A stretch of DNA of 64,000 nucleotides from JBEDUK01 sp963781595 (GTDB taxonomy: Bacteria; Actinomycetota; UBA4738), in the NCBI GenBank assembly GCA_963781595.1, contig CAWAGG010000006.1, positions 2,790,001 through 2,854,000 of the forward strand. Direction: 5' to 3'. The notes under the pieces are model-generated. The model was not told the DNA's origin. It made no database searches and was given only the letters and a program-made list of their open reading frames with translations. Numbering within the stretch: the first letter of the stretch is position 1; every line of letters begins with the position of its first letter. The position numbers and the translations under genes are program-made. Shown here piece after piece: positions 51,101 to 57,670 of the stretch.

Positions 51101-51668
51101 GCGACCGGGGCTCGCTCCACGCGAAGGCCCGCTCGGCGAGGCGCTGTGTCGACGCGGCGACGAGCACGGTTCCCGCGGCGGCGACCGACTGGAGCCGCGC
51201 GGCGGTGTTCACCGCGTCTCCGGTCGCCCCGTACTCGACCCGCCGTCCACCACCGACCGGTCCGAGGACGACCGGTCCGGTGCAGACCCCGACGCGGACG
51301 GAGAAGCCGGCCACGCCCCAGCCGCGTTCGACCTCGATCGCCTGCTCACCGACGTCTCGCGCGATCTGCAGGCCCGCCCGCACGGCACGCTCCGGATCCT
51401 CCTCGTGGGCGACGGGTGCGCCGAACAGCGCCAGGATCCCATCGCCGGCCAGGTCCTTGACCGTTCCCCCCACGTCCTCGACAGCGGCGACCATGCGCGC
51501 GACGGCGTCGCCGACGATCAGCCTCGCCTCCTCGGGGTCGAGCCGTTCACCGAGCGGCGTCGAACCGACCAGGTCGGCGGCGAGCACGGTCACGACCTTC
51601 CGCTCCTCGCGCATCACCGGCGCGGCCACGCCCGCTGGTGCGGGTTCGTGCTGACGCCCGTCCGTCAT
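48153..51668 (-). CDS. Class III nucleotidyl cyclase-ATPase-TPR protein
   Basis: A 1171-residue soluble protein. Residues 22-185 are a class III adenylate/guanylate cyclase domain with metal ligands Asp32 (LAADLVGST) and Asp76 (AGDGILALFG), Lys71, and the GATGDAVNTAARL block giving Asp151, Asn154 and Arg158. All residues expected for activity are there, and Lys/Asp suggest ATP as substrate. An AAA/STAND ATPase follows (VSGEAGIGKSRLL, then VVLAIDDFQWAD). The C-terminal half is helical TPR-like repeats homologous to those of the BTAD regulator at 42491. The ATG at 51668 overlaps the deacetylase stop and the stop overlaps fusion A, so it is fully embedded in the operon. It probably makes cAMP in response to a ligand sensed by the repeats. 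Confidence 0.88.
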   Translation of the reverse strand: MTDGRQHEPAPAGVAAPVMREERKVVTVLAADLVGSTPLGERLDPEEARLIVGDAVARMVAAVEDVGGTVKDLAGDGILALFGAPVAHEEDPERAVRAGLQIARDVGEQAIEVERGWGVAGFSVRVGVCTGPVVLGPVGGGRRVEYGATGDAVNTAARLQSVAAAGTVLVAASTQRLAERAFAWSEPRSLELKGKAEAVAAFEAEADLGVPARSPSDAMDAPMVGRDRELAQARRAAGSVLEGAGGILLVSGEAGIGKSRLLAELRRTVEGSRSEGGEPVWLQGRCAAYASSQPYGPFQDLLRDWLDVTPDQPELRVRVALRAKLERLMGEPAADVQPFLATILGLTLGGEAATGIDGLTPDALQRATFGAVEALVRRLASDGPVVLAIDDFQWADATSIQLVGHLIALPESEPVLVAIAQRVDRDHPAWQVRDRAFREFPHRTREVALESLADDADRTLLAALVGPDTLPEATRDRLLAAAGGNPFFLEELVRSFEDAGALVRDGSGGWRFDHDVPVEIPHTVQRVILARMDLLAPLCHDVLTAASVLGRRFARPLLEAVVDPESSVDEALHELQRLDLIREGRRWPHPEYRFKHRLIQETAYGTLLLARRQELHRRAAEAMLRLFPDRVEERFAVLAHHLREAGDPHRALTYLRMAGEAARRVHAVEEALEHFSAALDLARSVPGGEARVGDVFLARGLLLVNAGSYLEARADIDTALDIARATKDGVLELRCLEELGTLLSSAWPGRTRDAVTYLEDAARLATRLGDRRALVSIENRLSVENSNQLRFAEASLHSERAIELARASGDERALARAMDGRKTLAVHLGDIAVLRDVLPSLREVLGHGEEPFYLEWAIFESALLPAAEGRWEEALEIEYEALDLARTVGDRSTQPYLLAGIASLHRSRGDYRSALEVGRRAVDVALELDHGWWVAWTEAMCGWTLTEVFAVEEATRHLERGLEAAERAGVRDYLVRCTAHLAEAYALRGDVGAADAMAGRAEALLAEVSTPDGAAFLHGFDAYRSVASARLSTGDPERAEGLVDPLVEAAERSGWGEVIAGVTLARGSCRLARGDRDGASRDLERALEVSATRGIPAIAWRAHRALAGLAASGSDPEAERDHAVHAARIVSSLGEAIGDPLLTRTFLDGVLGFEAASAASGASFAQRRVAR

Positions 51669-52285
51669 CCGGCGACCGCCGCGACGCACGTCACGCGGGT
51701 CAGGTCGTCCACGCCGACCGGTTCGGCGCCGGCGGCCTCCAGCGCCGCGACCAGCACCGGCAGCGCGACCGGGTTCTGCTCCGGCCACGTGTGGAGCAGC
51801 GCGACGGCGTCCTCACACCCCTCCACCCCACGCACGATCGCGTCCGCGATATCGGTCGGCGTGCGGTCGGGCATCCAGTCGTGGGCTTCGACGTCCCATC
51901 CGACGTGTTGGTAGCCGAGGCCGTCCAGCACCTCGAGCACCCGCGGATCCTGCCATCCGTCTCCCCACGGACACCGGAACCAGGGCCGCGGGTCGACCCC
52001 GGTGGCCTCGCGGATCACCCGTTCCGCGGCGAGCACGTCCGCGACGATGCCGTCGGTCTCCAGCAGCGGCATCCGTGCGTGGTAGAAGGAATGACTGCCG
52101 ATCAGGTGCCCACCCTCCACGATGCGCTTCGCGATCGCCGGGTAGCCCTCGACCCACCGGCCCTGGAGGAAGAACGTCGCGCGCACGCCGCGTTCGGCCA
52201 GGACGTCGAGGATCGCGTCGGCCGTACCCGGTGCGGAGTTCGGCCGGTCCGGGTGTTCGGCGTCGAACGTGAGCGCCACCTTCAC
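51665..52285 (-). CDS. Polysaccharide deacetylase (CE4/NodB-like)
   Basis: A 206-residue NodB-homology domain. Motif 1 is TFDAEH with catalytic Asp8 (the FDxE variant rather than FDDG), motif 2 is SHSFYHAR with metal ligands His65 and His69, and motif 3 is RCPWGDGWQDP. The C-terminal AVALLHTWPEQN supplies the last catalytic His. The enzyme would remove N- or O-acetyl groups from a glycan or small amide. There is no signal peptide, so it acts in the cytoplasm, fitting a biosynthetic role on a precursor. The GTG start overlaps fusion B (GTGA) and the stop overlaps the cyclase (ATGA). Confidence 0.87.
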   Translation of the reverse strand: MKVALTFDAEHPDRPNSAPGTADAILDVLAERGVRATFFLQGRWVEGYPAIAKRIVEGGHLIGSHSFYHARMPLLETDGIVADVLAAERVIREATGVDPRPWFRCPWGDGWQDPRVLEVLDGLGYQHVGWDVEAHDWMPDRTPTDIADAIVRGVEGCEDAVALLHTWPEQNPVALPVLVAALEAAGAEPVGVDDLTRVTCVAAVAG

Positions 52286-54417
52286 GGCAGGAGCTCCGCG
52301 ATCATCGCCGCTGCCCTCGCCGCACCGTCGGTCTCCACCGCCCTGTAGGAGACGGGCCGATCGATCTCCCCGACGATGGCCCGCGCGACGACCTCCGGTG
52401 GCGACGCCGCGAAGTCCATGTACCTGCCGGCTCCGTAGCGGTCGAGGCGGTGGCGCACGTGGAACGTCTCCTCGAAGTGATGCAGGATCGGGAAGAACAG
52501 GAAGGGGCGCTCCAGCGCGGTGAGCTCCATCGTCGTGCTCAGTCCGCCGTGCACGATCGCGAGGTCGCACGCCGCGAGGTAACGGTACAGCCCCTCGACG
52601 TACTCATGGACCTCGAGTCCGTCGTGCGCGGGGAGCGACGCCGGGTCGATCCGGGGGCCCGCCACCACGACCATCCGCAGGGCGGGGAGCTCCGCCTTCG
52701 CGTCCGGCAACGCGGCGATGACGCGGCCGAGCAGGTCGACCCCGACGCCGGAGCCTCCGACGGTTGCGATGCACACCTTCTCGTCGGGCCGGTAGCCGAA
52801 CTCCGCCCGGAGCGCGTCGCGGTCGGCAACGGTCGCCGGGTCGAACCCCGTCACGTAGCCGCAGAAGTCGTAGTGCGATCCGGTCCACTCGCGGATGCCG
52901 GGCAGACCGGGGCCTAGCGGATCGGTAACGACGTCCTCAGGATTGCCGACGAAGATCGCGCGGTCGCGGACCCTCGGGTACCGTTCGATGTGTTCCACCA
53001 TCTCGGCGTTGTAGTCAGCCGTCAGTGCGGCCTCCCGGTCGCCGAGGTCCGGCATGGGGAGCCAGCCGACGAAGTCCGTCAGCCAGACGAACGGGGCGCG
53101 CTTCAGTTCTGGGTTCTCGTGCCAGAAGTGGTCGACGTCCCAGGACTCGTCCCCGATCACCAGGTCGTACGGTTCGGCGTCCAGCAGATCGTCGACCACC
53201 ATGAAGTTCGCGACGAGGATCTCGTCCATGTCGCGGATCGCCTGGAAGACGTGCAGGTCGTGCTCGGCGGCCAGGCTCTCGATGTGAGCAGACTCGTTCG
53301 CGAGCTGCGCGCTCGCGGGGTGCACCCGCTCTCCTCGGGCTTCCAGCACGGTGGTCACCGGGTGCTGGGTGAGCCAGTCGATCTGGAGGTCCGGGTGGAG
53401 CTTCCGCAGCTCGGCGGCGATCGCCAGGTCCCTGCGTGCGTGTCCCAGGCCGATCGGCGAGGACAGGTAGAGCGCCCGCTTCGGCCTGGACAGCGAGCGG
53501 GTCCAGCGCCGCGCGACGGGCGCGCAGGGCGAGATCGTATCGACGAATGCCTCGATCTCGCGGTTCACGATCACGGGATGGCGCGCGAGCGCGCCGTGCC
53601 CGGCGCCCTCCAGGACGAGCAGCCTCCCGCCGGTCAGCTCGGCCATGCGTTCGGCGCGTGAGATCGGCTGGCAACGGTCGCGGGTCCCATGGATGATCAG
53701 GACCGGGCACCGAAGCGCGCGGCAGAGGTCCTCGGACTCCTCCTTCGTGGCCGGGAAGAGCGAACCCCCGGTGGAGGCTTCGACGGTCAGGAGGGTTTCG
53801 ACGTCCGTGTCCAGGCCCCACTCCACGAGGTCGTCGTGCACCTTCGTGCTGTGGGGCTCGGACAGCACGAACTCCGAGTGCGCCTCTACCCACCCGGCGT
53901 AGTCGCGGAGCCAGTAGGCGCGGTTCTCCTTCGCCGCCCACCCCTGGGAGTCGTCGACGACCTGTTCGAACAGTTCGACCGCTCGCGCGCGCTCGGGATG
54001 GGGCGGCGAGAGGAAGGGCATCCCGGGCGCGATCGCGACGAGCCCCGAGACCCGGTCCGGGTGGTGGACGGCGAGTTCGACCGACCATCGGACGCCGGGG
54101 CAGAGACCCACCAGGACCGCCCGGTCGGTGTCCGTCTCGTCCATGACCTGGAGCGTGTCGGCGACCTCCTCCTCGTCGTCGTAGGCCTGGGGATCGCGCG
54201 GCCGATCCGAGCGACCGTTGCCGCGGGGGTCGAGCGTCACCACGCGAAAATGCCGCGCGAGGAACGGGATCTGCGCCTTCCACATCCGCGAGTGGACGAT
54301 CGGCCACGTGGGCATGAGGACGACGGTCGGGTCGTGCTCCTCGCCGTAGAGCTCGAAGGCGACCTTGACACCGTCGCGTTCGACGTAACCCTCGCGGTCG
54401 GGGTACATGGCCCTCAT
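52282..54417 (-). CDS. Alpha/beta hydrolase-glycosyltransferase fusion B
   Basis: A 711-residue paralog of fusion A with the same order of domains. The N-terminal hydrolase has the elbow VLVGLCPGVRWSV: Cys106 occupies the position of Ser106 in fusion A. The acid (IIHGTRDRCQ) and His (GAGHGALARHP) are kept, so a thiol nucleophile as in dienelactone hydrolases is plausible. The glycosyltransferase part runs from about 310 (KRALYLSSPIGLGHARRDLA) through IATVGGSGVGVDLL to the donor loop IVHGGLSTTMELTALERPFL. It starts at the ATG at 54417, which overlaps the stop of the deleted third copy; an alternative ATG is three codons in. It is the first intact gene of the operon. Confidence 0.85.
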   Translation of the reverse strand: MRAMYPDREGYVERDGVKVAFELYGEEHDPTVVLMPTWPIVHSRMWKAQIPFLARHFRVVTLDPRGNGRSDRPRDPQAYDDEEEVADTLQVMDETDTDRAVLVGLCPGVRWSVELAVHHPDRVSGLVAIAPGMPFLSPPHPERARAVELFEQVVDDSQGWAAKENRAYWLRDYAGWVEAHSEFVLSEPHSTKVHDDLVEWGLDTDVETLLTVEASTGGSLFPATKEESEDLCRALRCPVLIIHGTRDRCQPISRAERMAELTGGRLLVLEGAGHGALARHPVIVNREIEAFVDTISPCAPVARRWTRSLSRPKRALYLSSPIGLGHARRDLAIAAELRKLHPDLQIDWLTQHPVTTVLEARGERVHPASAQLANESAHIESLAAEHDLHVFQAIRDMDEILVANFMVVDDLLDAEPYDLVIGDESWDVDHFWHENPELKRAPFVWLTDFVGWLPMPDLGDREAALTADYNAEMVEHIERYPRVRDRAIFVGNPEDVVTDPLGPGLPGIREWTGSHYDFCGYVTGFDPATVADRDALRAEFGYRPDEKVCIATVGGSGVGVDLLGRVIAALPDAKAELPALRMVVVAGPRIDPASLPAHDGLEVHEYVEGLYRYLAACDLAIVHGGLSTTMELTALERPFLFFPILHHFEETFHVRHRLDRYGAGRYMDFAASPPEVVARAIVGEIDRPVSYRAVETDGAARAAAMIAELLP

Positions 54418-54430
54418 CGAGGTCCCGCCA

Positions 54431-54632
54431 TCACACGACCTCCGCGATCGACACCGCCGCGCGCTTGCCGTCGGTATCGACGGGAAGAATAGTCAATGAG
54501 GCTTACCATCGCCGCTGCGATCGCATCTGCGATCGCGTCCGGGTCCGCGGCTGCGTCCCCGTACTCCTCGTGCAAGATGCTCACTCCGCCGCGGTCGACG
54601 TTCCCGTCGTGTTCCGGGCATCGCGCCCTCAT
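54431..54632 (-). pseudogene. Internally deleted third hydrolase-glycosyltransferase fusion
   Basis: An ATG at 54632 starts MRARCPEHDGNVDRGGVSIL and HEEYGD, which matches the first 26 residues of both fusions (MRAxxPDRxGYVERDGVKV). After about 30 codons the sequence jumps to DPDAIADAIAAAM, which matches the last 50 residues (TPEALGQAIAAGT), and a one-base shift leads to DTDGKRAAVSIAEVV and a stop at 54431, matching TDGARRAADMIAELL. About 620 codons are missing. In the unshifted frame the ORF ends at 54414 and overlaps the fusion B start as ATGA, so translation of the remnant may still couple to fusion B. Confidence 0.8.
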
Positions 54633-54687
54633 GGCCGTTCGCCCCCTCCGTGCGCGCGTGGCATGGGCAGCATCGTCGTGGAACCCA

Positions 54688-54715
54688 TTGCAGCGCGATT
54701 GCAACGGCGCTGCAA
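54688..54715. promoter_or_regulatory. Palindromic three-box operator-like site
   Basis: TTGCAGCGC (54688-54696) and GCGCTGCAA (54707-54715) are perfect inverted repeats. The 10-base spacer contains TTGCAA, itself a palindrome centred on the dyad axis. The TTGCA-type boxes recur every 11 bases, one helical turn. It lies between the fusion operon (minus) and the DUF1326 gene (plus), 64 bases before the latter's ATG, and could control either. Confidence 0.6.
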
Positions 54716-54778
54716 CCGCCGTTCCTAGCCTCCGATCGTGCCGGCACCAGCGGAGGGGCCGGCGGAAGGAGGTGGGCG

Positions 54779-55432
54779 ATGGCGCTCACGGAGGAACGGG
54801 CGACGGCCAAGGACGTCGTCTACGACCTACAGGGCACGCTGCTCGAAGCGTGCTCGTGCGGGGTGCTGTGCCCCTGCTGGATCGGGGAGGATCCCGACGG
54901 CGGCTCGTGCGACGCGTTCGTCGCGTACCACTTCGACGCCGGCACGGTGGGCGGGGTGGACATCGCTGGGCTCAACCTGGTGAACGTCGTGAAGATCCCG
55001 GGCAACGTGCTCACGCCCGGGAGCTGGAAGATCGCGATGTTCATCGATGAGCGCGCGACCGACGAGCAGCAGCAGGCGCTCGTCGACGCGTACTCCGGCA
55101 AGCTGGGCGGGCCGCTCGCCGACCTGGCCGGCCTCGTCGGCGAGGTGGTCGACGTCCGCCGGGCTCCGATCTCCCACGAGATCGTCAACGGGAAGGGCGA
55201 GCTTCGGATCGGCGATTTCGTCTCCGCGGAGATGGCGCCGTTCACCGCTGCCGACGGGAAGACCACGACGCTTCGGGACACCGTCTTCTCGACCGTGCCG
55301 GGCTCGCCCGCGTACGTGGGCAAGGCGTCGAAGCACACGGTCAACCTCCCCGAGTACGGGATGGTCTGGTCGTTCGAGGGACGCAACGCGATCCAGTCCG
55401 ACTACCGGATCACGTTCGCGGGAGCGGAGTGA
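54779..55432 (+). CDS. DUF1326 protein
   Basis: A 217-residue protein of the DUF1326 family, function unknown. A Cys cluster near the N-terminus, EACSCGVLCPCW (Cys25, 27, 31, 33) followed by Cys44, is the family hallmark and suggests metal binding, with copper or zinc possible. The rest is a mixed alpha/beta domain without catalytic motifs. AAGGAGGTG, a near-perfect Shine-Dalgarno, precedes the ATG at 54779 by 5 bases, the strongest in the window. The stop overlaps the DUF2182 gene. The DUF1326-DUF2182 pairing is common in bacteria, so a membrane complex is plausible. Confidence 0.85.
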   Translation: MALTEERATAKDVVYDLQGTLLEACSCGVLCPCWIGEDPDGGSCDAFVAYHFDAGTVGGVDIAGLNLVNVVKIPGNVLTPGSWKIAMFIDERATDEQQQALVDAYSGKLGGPLADLAGLVGEVVDVRRAPISHEIVNGKGELRIGDFVSAEMAPFTAADGKTTTLRDTVFSTVPGSPAYVGKASKHTVNLPEYGMVWSFEGRNAIQSDYRITFAGAE

Positions 55433-56232
55433 TGCAGGCGACGAGCGTTCCGGCCGACGCGTCCTGGCGGCGTACGAGGGTGCCGCCGCTGATCCCCGCG
55501 GCGATCGTCGCCGCGTGGGCCGTGGCACTCGTCGCGGAGGTCACGGGGACGGCGGCGCTGGTGCACCACGACGCGCTGATCGAGGGCGGCCCACCGCTGT
55601 GGGTCGCCCTCCCCGTCTTCGTCGTGGCCTGGCAGGTGATGGTCGTGGCGATGATGCTTCCGTCGACGTTGCCCATGATCCGACTGTTCGGCGCCGCGAC
55701 GACGTCGGTCGCGCACCGCGCTCGAACGATGGGCGCGTTCATCGGCGGCTACGCGGCCGTCTGGACGCTGTTCGGGGCACTGGCATTCCTGGGCGACGAC
55801 GTGCTGCATCACGTGGTGGACCGGACGCCGTGGCTCACGGCCCACCCGTACGTGATCGGCGGGACGGCGCTGGCGCTGGCGGGGGCGTTCCAGTTCTCGG
55901 ACCTGAAGGAGAAGTGCCTGTCCGAATGCCGCCACCCCGGCGCGTTCCTGATGCGCTACTACCGGTCGCGTGGGGAAGGGCCGGCGTTCCGGTTCGGCTG
56001 GCGCCACGGGGCGTTCTGTCTCGGATGCTGCTGGGCGCTGATGCTGCTGATGTTCGCCGTCGGGGTCGCGCACCTGTGGTGGATGGCCGCCCTTACGGCG
56101 TTGATGGTCTACGAGAAGGTCGGCCGCCGCGGCGAGCTGGCCGCCCGGGTCGCGGGCGTCTCGTTCCTGGTGCTCGCGGTCGGTGTCCTGGTCCAGTACC
56201 CGGCGTCGCTGGGGACCCTGCTCTCGCACTGA
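55432..56232 (+). CDS. DUF2182 integral membrane protein
   Basis: A 266-residue membrane protein of the DUF2182 (putative metal-binding) family. Six or seven hydrophobic segments are visible. Conserved features include the MVVAMMLPSTLPMI helix with its Met cluster, CLSECRHPGAFL, and HGAFCLGCCWALMLLMFAVG with clustered Cys and Met residues in a helix, a pattern typical of copper handling. Transport of copper is an inference only. The ATG at 55432 shares bases with the DUF1326 stop (TGATG); a GTG one codon upstream is equally coupled. A hairpin begins at its stop codon. Confidence 0.85.
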   Translation: MQATSVPADASWRRTRVPPLIPAAIVAAWAVALVAEVTGTAALVHHDALIEGGPPLWVALPVFVVAWQVMVVAMMLPSTLPMIRLFGAATTSVAHRARTMGAFIGGYAAVWTLFGALAFLGDDVLHHVVDRTPWLTAHPYVIGGTALALAGAFQFSDLKEKCLSECRHPGAFLMRYYRSRGEGPAFRFGWRHGAFCLGCCWALMLLMFAVGVAHLWWMAALTALMVYEKVGRRGELAARVAGVSFLVLAVGVLVQYPASLGTLLSH

Positions 56233-56245
56233 CCCGCGGCGGGTC
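56231..56245 (+). terminator. Short hairpin at the DUF2182 gene stop
   Basis: GACCCG (56231-56236) and CGGGTC (56240-56245) pair around a 3-base loop, starting inside the TGA stop. There is no T-run. Confidence 0.4.
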
Positions 56246-56253
56246 GCTGGACG

Positions 56254-56937
56254 TCAGCCGATCAGCGGGAACCTCGGATCCGGGTGCGGCTCGTCGCGCC
56301 GGCCTGACGCCGCCCGGATGAAGGCGAGGTCGTCGCCGACCAGGTCCGCCGGCCGCCCTGCGACGGTCCGCCGCGCGAGCAGTTCGTCCAGGATCCCCGC
56401 CGTGATCGCGATGCCCTCCGGCATCCCCATCGGCTCGCGGCCGAGCGCGTCGGTCAGATCCATGCCGTGCACGATCGCCTCGACGACGCGGCTCGGGACG
56501 AACTCGCCCAACTCCATCAGCGCGTAGTAGCCCGATCCGATCAGCGACGGCGGGTTCGCCCTCGACTCCTCGATCGTCTTGGAGAACGTCTCGTCCAGCA
56601 CGCCCGGCATGTCCGCAGGCGTCTTGCCGTCGACCATCGTGTACGCGTAGTCGTACACGACCGGCGCCACCTCGCTGCGCGGGAAGATGAAGAAGCTCAC
56701 CCGGTCACGCCCGGGCTGCCCGCCCGGCGACGGGTCCGCGATCAGCATGCGCGTGAGCCCGATCGAGATGTCGAAGTGCCCGGCCAACTCGAACACCGTC
56801 CAGTGCCTCAACGACGCGTCGAGCGGCACGAGCTTCGTCGGCATCCCCCACTCGTCGTCAGAGAGGCCGGCGAACACCGCCTGGATGTTCGTCAGCTCGC
56901 GCTCGAGCGTGTCGGTCGCTTCCTCGTACGTCGCCAT
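56254..56937 (-). CDS. Maleylpyruvate isomerase-like (MDMPI/DinB-fold) protein
   Basis: A 227-residue four-helix bundle of the mycothiol-dependent maleylpyruvate isomerase/DinB group. Metal-ligand candidates are His45 in LRHWTVFE, Glu50 and His54 in ELAGHFD, and a His in VEAIVHGMDLTDAL at about 157. In Actinobacteria these proteins use mycothiol as cofactor. The actual reaction varies, so only the class is claimed. The gene lies 21 bases downstream of the SDR on the same strand and is probably the last gene of the SDR-cupin-amidohydrolase transcript. GGGAAGGGG lies 9 bases before the ATG. Confidence 0.75.
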   Translation of the reverse strand: MATYEEATDTLERELTNIQAVFAGLSDDEWGMPTKLVPLDASLRHWTVFELAGHFDISIGLTRMLIADPSPGGQPGRDRVSFFIFPRSEVAPVVYDYAYTMVDGKTPADMPGVLDETFSKTIEESRANPPSLIGSGYYALMELGEFVPSRVVEAIVHGMDLTDALGREPMGMPEGIAITAGILDELLARRTVAGRPADLVGDDLAFIRAASGRRDEPHPDPRFPLIG

Positions 56938-56958
56938 CGCCGGCCCCTTCCCCTGCGC

Positions 56959-57663
56959 CTAGGTCAGCATCCAGCCGCCGTCCACGTACAGCTCGACGCC
57001 GTTGATCGCGCGGTTCTCCAACAGGAACGTCGCCGCGTGCGTGATGTCGGCCATCGTCGTCAGCCGCCCGGTGGGCGTCCTGGCGCGGACCCCTTCCAGC
57101 ACCGACTCGGGCTTGGCGGCCCAGTACGGGCTGTCGCCCACGATGCCCGGGTGCAGGGCGCTGACCCGGATGGGCGCCAGCTCGATCGCGAACGCGCGCA
57201 CCAGCCCGCTCACCCCCGCGTTCACCGTGGTCACGGTCAGGGAACCGACGTACGGCCGGTCCTTCGCACGCCCGCCGAAGATCAGGATCGAACCGCCCTC
57301 GTCCATCCGGTCGGCCAGCGTGTGCGCCACCTCCGTGTAGCCGACGAGCTTCAACGTCACGAGGCGGCTCCCGCGCGCTCGGTCGTACTCCTTCAGCGTG
57401 TTCTCGTCGCGCTCGATCGCCGCGAGGACCAGGTGTTCGACCTCGCCGATCCCCACGAGCGCCGGCGCGATCGCGTCGGGCTCGGCGAGGTCGAACCCCA
57501 GCCCCGTCACCCGCGCCCCCAGGTCGCGCGCGACGCCCTGCGCGCGTTCGGCGTCGCGGCCCGTGATCACGACGTCGCGGCCGCGGTCCGCGTACGCGCG
57601 CGCGAGCTCCAGGCCGAGGCCGTGGGTTCCCCCGACGATCACCACCGCGCCAGCGTCAACCAT
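56959..57663 (-). CDS. Short-chain dehydrogenase-like protein lacking the Tyr-Lys pair
   Basis: A 234-residue Rossmann protein of the SDR family. The nucleotide loop VIVGGTHGLGLELA is present and the C-terminal GVELYVDGGWML is typical. The catalytic YxxxK is not found: the aligned region IFGGRAKDRPYVGSLTVTTV leads into NAGVSGLVRAFA, so the Tyr position appears to be Thr and the Lys position Asn. The usual Ser before it is Gly. Either it catalyses without the standard triad or has become a binding protein. It starts at the ATG at 57663, 7 bases after the cupin stop, in the same operon. Confidence 0.75.
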   Translation of the reverse strand: MVDAGAVVIVGGTHGLGLELARAYADRGRDVVITGRDAERAQGVARDLGARVTGLGFDLAEPDAIAPALVGIGEVEHLVLAAIERDENTLKEYDRARGSRLVTLKLVGYTEVAHTLADRMDEGGSILIFGGRAKDRPYVGSLTVTTVNAGVSGLVRAFAIELAPIRVSALHPGIVGDSPYWAAKPESVLEGVRARTPTGRLTTMADITHAATFLLENRAINGVELYVDGGWMLT

Positions 57664-57670
57664 CCGTGCT

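Noticed and set aside
48153..51668. The cyclase and nearby genes as a CBASS or other anti-phage signalling system
   Set aside because: The domain is a class III adenylate cyclase, not a CD-NTase, and no nuclease, pore-forming or other effector gene is adjacent.
54414..54704. A novel 72-96 residue gene upstream of fusion B
   Set aside because: Its two halves match the ends of the fusion proteins, so it is a deletion remnant rather than a new gene.
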